NCBI GenBank assembly: GCA_010279815.1 | Contig: QEOQ01000192.1 | Coordinates: forward strand, 892,120 to 950,302 | Length of the DNA: 58,183 nt | Reading direction: 5' to 3' | Source of the DNA: Brachionus plicatilis | Lineage: Eukaryota; Rotifera; Eurotatoria; Ploima; Brachionidae | In this document: positions 21,978-31,222 of the stretch, piece by piece | Position numbering within the stretch: the stretch's first letter is position 1 | How the letters are laid out: each line of letters starts with the position of its first letter | Position numbers and translations under genes: made by a program | The notes under the pieces: generated by a model | Database searches by the model: none | What the model saw: only the letters and a program-made list of their open reading frames with translations | What the model was told of the DNA's origin: nothing

Positions 21978-22157
21978 CCCTGGGTGTAAAATATTTTTTT
22001 TTTGCCCCCTTCAAAAAAATTTTTTTTTTGGGGTTTTCGAGGGCGAAGATTACGAATTTTGAGTCAAAAATGTGAAATTCAGATAGCACTAAAGTTTTGA
22101 ATTTCGTGAACTTTATATCTCTGTTTATAAAATTTTTTCATTTTTCTTTTTGAATTT
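21978..22157. other. Short spacer between transposons
   Basis: T-rich sequence (homopolymer runs at 21992-22036) with no coding signal between the DDE element and a LINE remnant. Confidence 0.35.
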
Positions 22158-22315
22158 GAGGTGTCTGTTAGGTCTCCAATTCCTAAGTCTGATTGTGAGA
22201 ATGTTGAAAGTATTGAATGCAGAGTTACGAAATTTCTTCAATTAGAAACAAACCGTATGAAAGCAGACTGAAGGCTTTGAACATTCCAAATCTGGTGGTA
22301 AGAAGAAAAAAGTTC

Positions 22316-24632
22316 GGCATGTTAATTTTATATTGATAAAATTTCTGAATAAAGCACCAATATTACTTAGTGTTTATTATTTTTCTTGGGTATCAAAAAA
22401 ATTTCTTTTCACATATAAAAATTAAGATTTATTATAAAAATTCAAAAACAATCTAATTAGCACCAAAAAGTGAAAATAAAAAATAAAAAAATTAATTAAT
22501 TATTTTGAATAATATGCCAATCTTGAGCCTTTTTTTTTCTTCCTGGCTTAGGCTTTGAACCAATAACCGTATCGTAGTATTTTTCTGGTATTGTTATTGA
22601 TTTTTTGTGTAAAGCAATTACAATAATATGCTTACACATATAGCTTTTGTGGTAGTCCTTACACGTACAAATTGAGAACTTCCAATCCAGTTCGTTAAAA
22701 CGAACGACTCTAATCAGGTTGGTGAATTCAACAAAACTATCAAAATTCATACAAGATACAAACTCACACTCACCATCTATATAACAATTCTCGTCGCATT
22801 CTAATGTTTCTACATATCTTTCAAAATCTACCTCATGATCTAGGCTTAAAAGATAAGCATCTTCATACTGATCGAATTTAATTTTCGGTTTTTTGTTTAA
22901 ATATTCAATAGCTTTTTTCCAAAATTCAGAAATATCTGGCTCCTCTTTAAATTTTTTCAAACTTAACCTATCAGTGGAAAATCGATTTAATATAATCTTT
23001 AAACGTTCAATAAATTGAGAGAATGGGACTCTTTCTCTAAAAGTATGAACATCTTTTATTGATTTATTGGTTGCTTCTAAAGCATTATTAGTACTTGGGT
23101 AAGAAGGGGCTAAACCTTCAAACCAGCCAAAGTTAGAGGAATTAATCCATTCCTTTTCAAAATAATCGAAATATTCTTCGATTCCTTTGACTGGTTCATT
23201 AATTAGCCACTTCTCTTTTAAGAGTTTATAGCCTAACTTAAATTTCAAATCTGAAAAGCTTAACTGCAAAGAGAAAATATCTTTTAAAACTTTTTGTTTT
23301 GTGTCTTTATCGATTTTTAGATGTCTTTCCATAGCTCTTTCAGCATGAGCCCAACACATAATTCTCTTGTAATTTTCGCCGAAAACTTTTTCGAACCCAT
23401 TTGTTATTGAATGAGCACCATCGGCAAGTAAAAACTCAGGATTGAAATTAGGGTACTTCTTTTTTAAAGAATTAAAAACAAACTCGTAATCGTCTTCAGT
23501 TTCTCTTGTACAAATAGCAACACAAACAGGATGAAAATGACGTTCAATGTCTACAGTTCCAGCCACTATTAAAGCATATCCTTGAAAAATCACTTTGTAT
23601 GTAGCATCGATAACTACAATTTTTCGTTTGTTTATTAAATCAATCAAACGATTGGTTGTCATAACTAAACGAAAATTTTGTTCTTAATAAAAAAAACATA
23701 ATTAATCAATTAGTAAATAAATTTGACACTTATTTACCTGTAATTGAAACGTAATAATCTAAAACGTATGCATCGTCATCATTTAGAAAATTATTAAATA
23801 TATTGTTCTCACACCAATTTTTCAACTCCATGTAGGTCATGCTAGCAGTTCCATATAGCTCCTGTTTATACTCGTATAAAAAATTATAAATCTGTCGTTG
23901 CGACGGTATGTTTTCGACTTTTTTATCCCTTAGGGCGTAAATTATATTTAAAGCACCAGTAACTCCCAAATCATAAACACTTTTTATCATCTCTTTGACT
24001 TCATTGTCAATACCTCTTGACTTATTAAATGGTAAATGGAGATGTTCATCTTTAAAATAATATTTAAATTTTTTTTTAATCAAATTTATAAATCAATACT
24101 TTGGTCTGCAAATAAGGAGATTTTAGGCTGGTTTTTGATATAGAGCAGATGTATATGTGCTGGACATTTTGGGTATTTGCAATCAAAATACATTTTTGTA
24201 CCAACTAAAGTTTGGTGTGTTTTTTTTTGGGTCCATTTAGATCTTATTTCGGACTCCACAAACGTCTCATTGTCAAATTGTTTGACAAAACTCCACACTA
24301 CAGTTATTCTTCTCCTTTTTTTGCTCTGCTCTTCATTGTTAGCTTCTCCGTCTACAGAACAGTCATCACCGTCCTCTGAAAAGTCCTTTTCGACCACTTT
24401 TTGTGCCACAGGAACATCAAAAACCATCAAATTTTCAATTTCAATATCAATCATTTTAGTTTTTTTTTAATTCAAATTTTTTTCAGAACTTATAAAAGCA
24501 TTCAGAATTTACATAATTATTTCGAAAAATTAGATGCAATAATATTTGTTGGGAAAATTATGAGTTCTTTTTTTTATTAAAGTAAAATTGGTGCTTGATT
24601 CAGAAATTTTAGTGAAAAAAATATAATTAGCC
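22316..24632 (-). mobile_element. Complete Mutator-like element (2317 bp), apparently autonomous
   Basis: An exact 9-bp target duplication, aaaaagttc, is at 22307-22315 and 24633-24641. The ends start ggcatgttaatt on the left and finish aattagcc on the right. Similarity is weak in the outer 20 bp but strong from taaaatttctgaat to gcaccaat (22338-22368 against 24580-24611). The only gene is the intact 617-residue transposase on the minus strand. Unlike other MULEs in this window, the arms are short and lack tandem repeats. All expected parts are present, so it could be recent or active. Confidence 0.9.
22496..24454 (-). CDS. Intact MULE transposase with SWIM zinc finger, three exons
   Basis: Exons 24454-24100, 24049-23738 and 23682-22496 are joined by GT...AG introns of 50 and 55 nt. 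They give 1854 nt with no stop, a 617-residue protein. The N-terminal acidic region contains a Cys/His patch (YFDCKYPKCPAHIHLLY). The helix GIDNEVKEMIKSVYDLGVTG precedes the catalytic RNase H-fold domain. There, D248 (VVIDATYK), D310 (LLADGAHS) and probably E425 (NNALEATNK) form the DDE triad, with the usual CWAHAERA motif between. A SWIM zinc finger C561-x-C563-x8-C572-x-H574 lies near the C terminus, followed by a basic tail (KPKPGRKKK). The enzyme would cut and rejoin the element's ends and leave 9-bp duplications. Lys/Asn-rich codon use fits the background. The ATG at 24454 is the only good start. Confidence 0.9.
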
Positions 24633-24660
24633 AAAAAGTTCATGCATGAAATTGGTTGAA

Positions 24661-25189
24661 AAAAGCAAAAATTCTAATGTCACATAAAACCATGGAATTA
24701 GTCATTGCTTCAAATATCAAAAAGAAATTTCATGAAGTGAAAATTGGATATTCAAAACTTCAAAACTAATGTGCAACTAGTGACATCTCAGTTGTTTCTA
24801 ATTAATTCATCATGTTATGTATGACTTTTTTTTTTTTAAAAATATATTTTCAAGTCCAAGTCATATTTTGACTTGATTTCCTGACTTTTATACAAGTCTG
24901 ATTAAATTCATAAAAATTTTCGAAAATTTCACATTCTTATCGATTTTAAAGTTTATTTGCGTTTTTTTCACGTAAGCCATTATCACTGAGACTGTTGAGT
25001 AATTTTGAAATTAATAACTCACTTAAAGAATCAAAAATTAAACTCTTTTTATTAATAAAAATGGAATTTCTGTTCGTTTTAAATCAAAAGTGTAGATAAA
25101 TTTTTAATTGTAATTATATTAATTTAAATTAATTTATAAAAAAATTTTAAATAAACATTTGCTTTTTAATATTTGATAATTATTACTTA
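24661..25189. other. Intergenic AT-rich DNA with a worn hAT end
   Basis: No gene. The stretch 24855-24902 (tcaagtccaagtcatatttt...ttatacaagtctg) resembles a hAT right end of the 25641 family, but no partner end or target repeat could be matched. Confidence 0.4.
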
Positions 25190-25197
25190 AAAATTAT

Positions 25198-26672
25198 AGC
25201 ATCTTGAAGTTGATGATCAATTCAAAATATCGTTTCAAATCAACAAGTATATCTTTATATATGAATACAAATCTTTGATTTAATTTGAATAATTTTAATG
25301 TAACATGATTAACATGCTATGAAGTTTTAAGAAACAAGAAAATTTAGAAAAAAAATTTTTTCAATCAATTTTTAAAATCGATTTTTATATTTTCGTAAAG
25401 TTTATTTGAATTTTTTTATTTTTAAAGTATTTGTATCTAGCATTCAAAATTAAATTTAAAAAAAGCAATTCAAATAATAAATTCCAAATAATTAATAAAA
25501 TGAAAATGAACTTTAAAAAAAATTAAGTTAAATAAATTAAAAATCGATTTTATCAATGAATATAAAAAATATTTATTCAAATTCATTTGTATCTAAATCT
25601 ACATAACATTTTAATAATGTTACATTAAGATCATTAAGATCAGAGTTGTTTAAAAGTCACAAGTCTTAAGTCAAGTCAAAGTCAAGACTTTGACTTGTTG
25701 GAAAAAATTTAAAAATTACAAGTCTTGACTTTGACTTGTTGGAAAAAATTTAAAAAGTACAAGTCATGACTTTGACTTGTTGGAAAAAATTAAAAAATTA
25801 CAAGTCTTGACTTTGACTTGTTGGAAAAAATTTAAAAATTACAAGTCTTGACTTTGACTTGTTGGAAAAAATTTAAAAAGTACAAGTCATGACTTTGACT
25901 TGTTGGAAAAAATTTAAAAATTACAAGTCTTGACTTTGACTTGTTGGAAAAAATTTAAAAAGTACAAGTCTTGACTTAGGAACTTTAAAGTTATTATTAA
26001 TTTATTAAAAGAAATTAATTATTGATTAAAAAATATTATTAAATAAGAAATATTTTCATTTCATATACTTATTTCATTTCATATATTTTTTTAAAAATAA
26101 AGTAATTGAGAATTTTAGGAATTTTTTTATTTAACTTAACGATAACTTTTATTTAAAAAATATTTAGTTTTAACTTAAATCTTTAAAAGATCAAAATTAC
26201 ACCGCAAAAGTGTTGTACTTTTAAAATTTTTTCCAACAAGTCAAACTCAAGACTTGTACTTTTTAAATTTTTTCCAACAAGTCAAAGTCAAGACTTGTAC
26301 TTTTAAATTTTTTCCAACAAGTCAAAGTCATGACTTGTACTTTTTAAATTTTTTCCAACAAGTCAAAGTCAAGACTTGTACTTTTTAAATTTTTTCCAAC
26401 AAGTCATAGTCAAGACTTGTACTTTTTAAATTTTTTCCAACAAGTCAAAGTCATGACTTGTACTTTTTAAATTTTTTCCAACAAGTCATAGTCAAGACTT
26501 GTACTTTTTAAATTTTTAAAGTCAAAGTCTTGACTTTGACTTTTTAATGACTTTTTGAGACTTTTTATTGTGACTTTTGTACAAGTCTGATTAAGATTAT
26601 TTAAATTAATCAAAGATTTATTTTAATATCTAAAAATAAACTTTTTGAATTGATCATCAACTTCAAGATGCC
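25198..26672. mobile_element. MULE-like MITE (about 0.5 kb) carrying a nested hAT
   Basis: The ends agcatcttgaagttgatgat and atcatcaacttcaagatgcc are inverted repeats, flanked by aaaattat at 25190-25197 and 26673-26680 (8 bp). Subtracting the 949-bp hAT and its 8-bp duplication leaves about 518 bp, the same size as the relative at 27516-28031. Terminal sequence is shared with 46465-47436. It has no coding capacity. Confidence 0.85.
25641..26589. mobile_element. hAT-type element with inverted 42-bp tandem arrays
   Basis: The 8-bp duplication attaagat is at 25633-25640 and 26590-26597. The termini are cagagttgtttaaaagtc and gacttttgtacaagtctg. The left arm holds seven head-to-tail copies of a unit of about 42 bp (acaagtcttgactttgactt, then gttggaaaaaatttaaaaa). 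The right arm holds about seven copies of the same unit reversed. The unique centre (25985-26205) is non-coding. The arrays could give many transposase-binding sites or arise by recombination in a palindrome. Confidence 0.92.
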
Positions 26673-27407
26673 AAAATTATTTGAAAAATTAAAGAATATT
26701 ATTTAACAATTAAAGAAATATTGATGTATTAAAAAAACTTTTCATCGTTAAATATCAATGAAATGGTTCCTTTCTCATTAATGATTCATCTATCAATTTT
26801 CATCGAGATAAAAAAAATTAAGAAATTTTATTTCATGTTATTCAAAAAATTTTTATTTGATAATAAAAAAAATCTAAAAAATCTTAAATTCAAGTGGAAC
26901 AAAATTAAACGGGTCTTTCTTGTTATGTGACCAGTTGGTCACATATTATGTGACCAGTAACTTTATGTCGATTTGGTGACCAGGTATTTTTTCTGACTGG
27001 TCACCTAATATGTGATCAGGCAATATTTTTTATTTGGTAAAAATGTTTATAGATAATTTTAACCTGGTCACCTAAATAAACATTTGGTCACGAAAATTTT
27101 GCAATTGGTCACATAAATTTCTTTTTAAGTTAAATAAAATTAAATTGAAAATATAATAAAATAATTACAATTGCAAATATACTTGCAAGATTTGATTTTT
27201 TTTCATTATTGCTGATGTAATATGAAAATTTTTTAAGCGATGATTTAAAATTGAAGTTATATTAATAATAATCAAAAATTTTTTACTATTATTTAGAAAA
27301 AAAATGGAAAAAGGAGAATGATGAAAAAAATTTTTTAACTAACTTGTAGATTTAGGCTTAATATTTGCTGTACAAAAATGTACGAAAGAAAATTGTAGAA
27401 AAAAAGC

Positions 27408-28080
27408 GTAAAATATCACTTTAAATTATAAAAGTTTTCAAAAATTGCATCAGAAAGCTCCAATTGCTTTTGAAGCGACACAGTCTGCTGTAAAAAAAGT
27501 TCTTAGCTTGCTCGCGGCAAATTGAAGTTCATGATCAAATGTAAATTTCAAATCAAAATTTTTAGTTTTTGATTCAAATAAAATGGTATTTTTTATCAAT
27601 TTTTTAATAATAAATGACTATAATTTATTAAACATTATTTGTTTAATCTATAATTAGATAGAAAATTATATGAATTTTTGTCTGAAGTAAAAATAAAATC
27701 TTAATCGATATTTTGAAATTTTGCAATACAAAATTTAACATTGTTTCGCCGTTAAATATTTTAATTAATATTAAAATATCATTTAAAGTCATAATTTGGG
27801 TACCTTAATGTCGATTTTAAATTTTTCTTTAAAATTTTCAAATAAAGATTTTAGAAAAATCAATTAGAGGTCAATTAGAAAAAAAAAAATTGTTTTTTTT
27901 CTAATTAAAATAATAAACATATTATGTTTAATTTAAAAAAACTTTAAAAAAATCTAATTTCATCATTTTTATTAAGATTTGAATCAATTAAATTTTGATC
28001 ATTTGATTATGATCATGAACTTCAAGTTGCCCTTGCTCGCTGGCGAGAAATTAATGAAAAATGAGCGTGGCATAAAGTAA
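27408..28080 (+). pseudogene. Unidentified coding remnant split by a MITE
   Basis: With the 516-bp MITE and one duplication left out, the plus strand keeps one frame for about 40 codons. It includes QKAPIAFEATQSAVKKVLSL before the insertion and AGEKLMKNERGIK then stop after it. The composition is protein-like, and the codon across the insertion point is restored. It is probably the C-terminal tail of the original transposase of the 26911-28302 element, but I do not recognise the family. Confidence 0.45.
27516..28031. mobile_element. 516-bp MULE-like MITE with 9-bp duplication
   Basis: An exact 9-bp repeat cttgctcgc lies at 27507-27515 and 28032-28040. The ends are ggcaaattgaagttcatgat and atcatgaacttcaagttgcc. 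It is related to 25198-26672 and 46465-47436 by the ttgaagttNatgatcaa terminal block. It has no gene. Its insertion interrupts an open coding-like stretch. Confidence 0.92.
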
Positions 28081-28558
28081 CACATCGCAAAAATGCATAA
28101 CTAATTTTTTTTAATTGAATTTTTATAATTTTAAATTAATATATAAATTGGTCACGTGAATAAAAAAACTGGTCATATAAATTTAATAACTTGTCACTTA
28201 AATAATAAAATTTAAAAAAAAAATTCTTCATTTTAATAATAATATTGCCTGGTCACATATTAGGTGACCAGTGACCAACTGATCACATAACAGGCAAGAC
28301 CCAATTAAACAAGATCAAATTATTAATTTATATCAAATTATCAAATTATCAAATTATATTTTTGAACATTCAATGGGAAAAAAATTTAAAGTCTAAGCTT
28401 AAGGTACAAGCTTAGACCTAATTTGTGCGCAATAGTCGCTTTATGCTGCATCAAAATGTGACAGCAATCAATGCCAAACAAGAGTCTCTATCATTACATA
28501 ATTTAAAACAAACACTTTTACATTCTAGTCTCATTGAACAAAATTTATACCCCGTACC

Positions 28559-28689
28559 GTTGCGTAACTTTTTCCACTAAAGGTATTACCTAAAATAATG
28601 GAACCAAGTTACGCAACCAAAATAAAAATAATGTCGAACAGGAGACTACTTCAAGTTATGCAATCACTGCACCGTTCCATGCTATAAAT
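28559..28689 (+). promoter_or_regulatory. Cathepsin promoter: paired TTGCGTAA sites and TATA box
   Basis: gttgcgtaactt (28559-28570) is followed by its exact complement aagttacgcaac (28606-28617) and a near-copy aagttatgcaat (28653-28664). TTGCGTAA is a typical bZIP (C/EBP or PAR-type) half-site combination. A TATA element (tataaat, 28683-28689) lies 32 bp before the start codon, implying a very short 5' UTR. Function is inferred from motif and spacing. Confidence 0.55.
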
Positions 28690-28720
28690 TCAGCCAAACA
28701 ACAATTTAAAAAATTAGAGA

Positions 28721-29812
28721 ATGAAGTTTTTTCTTGCTATAGTTTTGTTCTCAGCTGTCTCGGCAGTGTCCGACGAACTTGAAGCTAAAATTCGCCAAGA
28801 TTGGCAAGACTACAAAAGAGTGAATGAGCTAGAATTTTCACAGTCCGAAGAAACAACGCGATTTAGCCTCTACAAAGAGAACTACCTCAAAGTACTGGAG
28901 CACAATGACGAATTCAGCCATAACAAGAGTTCATACCGCACATCCATAAATGACTTTTCACACTACAACATGGAAGAGACGGCTCTGCTCAAATTCGGTC
29001 TCAAATCCTCATTCAGATTCAATGAGACAGACTTGGCCATGCATTTTAATCAGTCGGAAGTGGACGAGTTCTTGGACGAGATGAAAAATGCCAGAATTGT
29101 GCTTCCAGCGAGCGTAGATTGGCGCAGGTACTCAGCTGCGATCAAGAACCAAGCAAATTGTGGAGCATGCTGGGCGTTTGCGGCCGTGGGGGTGGTAGAG
29201 AGCCTCTATGCCATCAGATACAATCAATTTAAGCGTTTTTCTGAACAAGAATTGGTAGACTGTACGCTGAACAATCGGCGATACCTTAACTACGGCTGCA
29301 ATGGTGGCTGGCCAGACAATGCCTTTGAATACATTAAACAAAATGGTGTTGCCGAAGAGGCCTATTATCCCTACAGAAGAAGGGCCTATCGCTGCTACAA
29401 TAGATATAATCTGAGAAAAACAAGGATAAGTAGGTATTTTCCGCTGCCCAGAGGAAACGAACAAGCGCTCAAGTATGCTGTGGCCACCAATGGACCTGTA
29501 GCTGTGGCCATTGATGCTTCCAGATGGGGTTTTATCCACTATTCGGGTGGAATCTACAGAGATTATTACTGCAGCTCGCGTAGATTAACCCATGCTGTTA
29601 TTGTGATGGGCTACGGCACTGAATATGGACAGGACTACTGGTTGATTAAAAATAGTTGGGGTTCTAGATGGGGACAAGTAATTTAATCAGATTTTTTTTT
29701 CCTTTTTTTTTACTTTTAATATTTTTTCTTTTAGAATGGTTACATGAAAATGGCCCGCAATAGGCGAAATATGTGCGGCATTACCTCAATGGCGTCCTAT
29801 GCGAGATTGTAA
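28721..29812 (+). CDS. Cathepsin L-like cysteine protease precursor (C1A), two exons
   Basis: Exons 28721-29677 and 29735-29812 (57-nt GT...AG intron) encode 344 residues. A signal peptide (about 1-16, MKFFLAIVLFSAVSA) precedes an I29 inhibitor propeptide with the ERFNIN-type helix (RFSLYKENYLKVLEHN, about 47-62) and an NDFS element. The mature protease starts near LPASVDWR (128-135). The oxyanion Gln144 and nucleophile Cys150 lie in QANCGACWAF; His291 in LTHAVIVMGYG and Asn311 in KNSWG complete the active site. The GCNGGW motif is present. It acts in lysosomes or is secreted for digestion. Exon 2 restores the GYMKMAR...CGI end; without splicing the frame stops three codons on. The mature region is Arg/Tyr-rich and therefore probably basic. 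No disabling change seen. Confidence 0.95.
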
Positions 29813-29960
29813 AAAAATTGGAATTTTTATTTTGACACCCATTTTGAGGTCCGGAATAAGTCGAAATTTTATTTTTTTTAGTATTTTAGTTGAATTTTTT
29901 TGCTGTAATTTATTAATGTAGGTTTTTAAAATATATTGTATTTTAATATGGTTATTTTGT
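29813..29960. other. 3' flank of the cathepsin gene
   Basis: Short AT-rich 3' flank; an aataaa signal occurs near 29967 (ttttaataaaattt). No other feature seen. Confidence 0.4.
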
Positions 29961-29984
29961 ATTTTAATAAAATTTATTAAAAAA

Positions 29985-30189
29985 TTGGGTAGTGTGAATT
30001 TTACAAAAAGATGTTTTAAATTTCATGACTTTATTGTAAAAAGACAGCTGGTAAAAAACTGTGAGCAACGTCACAATTTTTTTGTTAACAGAGTGTCAGG
30101 TGCTTGGAATCGTCTACCAAAAGAGATAATTGACTTAAATACTATTAATCAATTTAAAAACGCGTATAATATATTGCAATAACAAAAAA
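29985..30189 (+). pseudogene. CR1-like LINE C-terminus with 3' UTR split by a MULE
   Basis: The frame reads RHNFFVNRVSGAWNRLPKEI followed by LNTINQFKNAYNILQ and a stop at 30180-30182. This is the extreme C terminus of CR1/L2-like reverse transcriptases, where FFxNRVxxxWNxLPxE is typical. It starts abruptly (5'-truncated). The 3' UTR is interrupted at 30190 by a MULE and resumes after 32505 with cttgtatagacctcataggtc, a stem-loop tail like those of related LINEs (compare 45297-45322). Confidence 0.8.
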
Positions 30190-30488
30190 GATTATTATTA
30201 AATGGGTATTTATATTAATTATTTGGGTGTAAAAATAAATATTTTTTGGGTATTTATTTTTTGTCAAAATTATTGAAAAAGAAATAAAAATTATTGTCGA
30301 GTATTATAAAAATGATTATTGGGTATTATAAAAATTGGGTCTAGTGGAAAATGTGAACATTTTGTTCACATAATCTCTGGTCACATATTTGGTGACCAAA
30401 ATAGATAAATAAAAAAATAAAAAAATTTTTCGAGTCCAGTTTTTATTTTTTTTGAACATTAATTTTAGAATAAAAGTGTAATTTTAAA

Positions 30489-31222
30489 GGGTATGGCTGC
30501 GTAAAGATAAAATATCTTTGCTCAGAATTGTCTTACTACAGATAATTATCTTAAAAATAATTAATCTGGAGGAAGATAAAATATCTTAGAAGGGATTAAA
30601 TGACTAGAAAAAGATAATTAAGTGCAAAATTTTATTTTTAAACTAATTAAAAAACAAATGAAAAAAGTCATATAGATTAAATAGTGATTAAAATTTAGAG
30701 CCAGATTTACATGTTTTGCAAAGCCAAGATTCCTTTGAAGGATATATTCCATTTAATATATCCTCTGGTTTTCTCCAGTGTAAACATTTGTACTCAACAT
30801 ATTCATATAGCGAAGGTTCGTCTTTGACAAATCTACTTGCAGCTTTGGAAAATATTTCGAATTTATTATCACAATAGATCTTGAATTCTTCATCGAATTC
30901 AGCAAAAAATGAGAATTTTTCATTCAAAGCAATTTTGGTGGACATGGTAGTTTTTAGAGCAATTAGAAAGAATTTTTTATCCTTTTATAAGAGGAATTAT
31001 TAAGATTCAATAATTGACTGTTTTCTAATTAATTTGTGAATTAGAAGATCATTAATGATTTTATTAATAACAAAATTCAAAGTAATCAATTAATTATCTT
31101 TTTGTAGTGCTTTCTTGTGAAAGATATTTTATCTTCAAAAAATTTACCATACTTGGTAGAGATAATTATCTGTAGTAAGACAATTCTGCGCAAAGATATT
31201 TTATCTTTACGCAGCCATACCC
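30489..31222 (-). mobile_element. MULE-type element, innermost level of nest (734 bp)
   Basis: An exact 9-bp duplication aattttaaa at 30480-30488 and 31223-31231 bounds it. The ends gggtatggctgcgtaaagat and atctttacgcagccataccc are perfect 20-bp inverted repeats, and the match runs on for about 60 bp to agataattatct. It encodes only an 85-residue frame on the minus strand. Confidence 0.92.
30688..30945 (-). CDS. Short MULE-derived N-terminal zinc-binding protein
   Basis: An 85-residue frame beginning MSTKIALNEKFSFFAEFDEE. The pattern FaeFdeeFkiYcdnkFeiF...Sr.v...YeyVeYkClHwrKP resembles the N-terminal domain of ZSWIM/MULE transposases of animals, where YxCxHxGKP precedes more zinc ligands. 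Here it ends soon after, at WLCKTCKSGSKF, without catalytic domain. It may be a captured or internally deleted transposase. Whether it is expressed is unknown. The frame is complete with its own ATG and stop inside the inverted repeats. Confidence 0.55.
   Translation of the reverse strand: MSTKIALNEKFSFFAEFDEEFKIYCDNKFEIFSKAASRFVKDEPSLYEYVEYKCLHWRKPEDILNGIYPSKESWLCKTCKSGSKF

Larger units (their letters stand above)
22158..24660 (+). pseudogene. CR1-like LINE C-terminal remnant, split by an intact MULE
   Basis: At 22158-22315 the plus strand encodes VESIECRVTKFLQLETNR and, after a frame shift, YESRLKALNIPNLVVRRKKF, continuing as MHEIG at 24642. This is the reverse-transcriptase C-terminal block of CR1/L2-like LINEs (VQRRATK...YEERLKALNLPSL...RR). 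The MULE at 22316-24632 and its 9-bp duplication separate the two parts. The remnant is short and frameshifted. Recognition rests on motif order only. Confidence 0.7.
26911..28302 (+). mobile_element. MULE-like element with tggtcac tandem arms
   Basis: Flanked by aattaaac at 26903-26910 and 28303-28310. The ends are gggtctttcttgttatgtga and the near-complement ...acataacaggcaagaccc. Both arms (26911-27118, 28145-28302) consist of repeated tggtcacataa-type units in opposite orientation. A 516-bp MITE is nested at 27516-28031. The flanks of that MITE hold a short coding remnant. gggtct termini and tggtcac repeats are shared with the element at 30337-31601. Confidence 0.88.
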
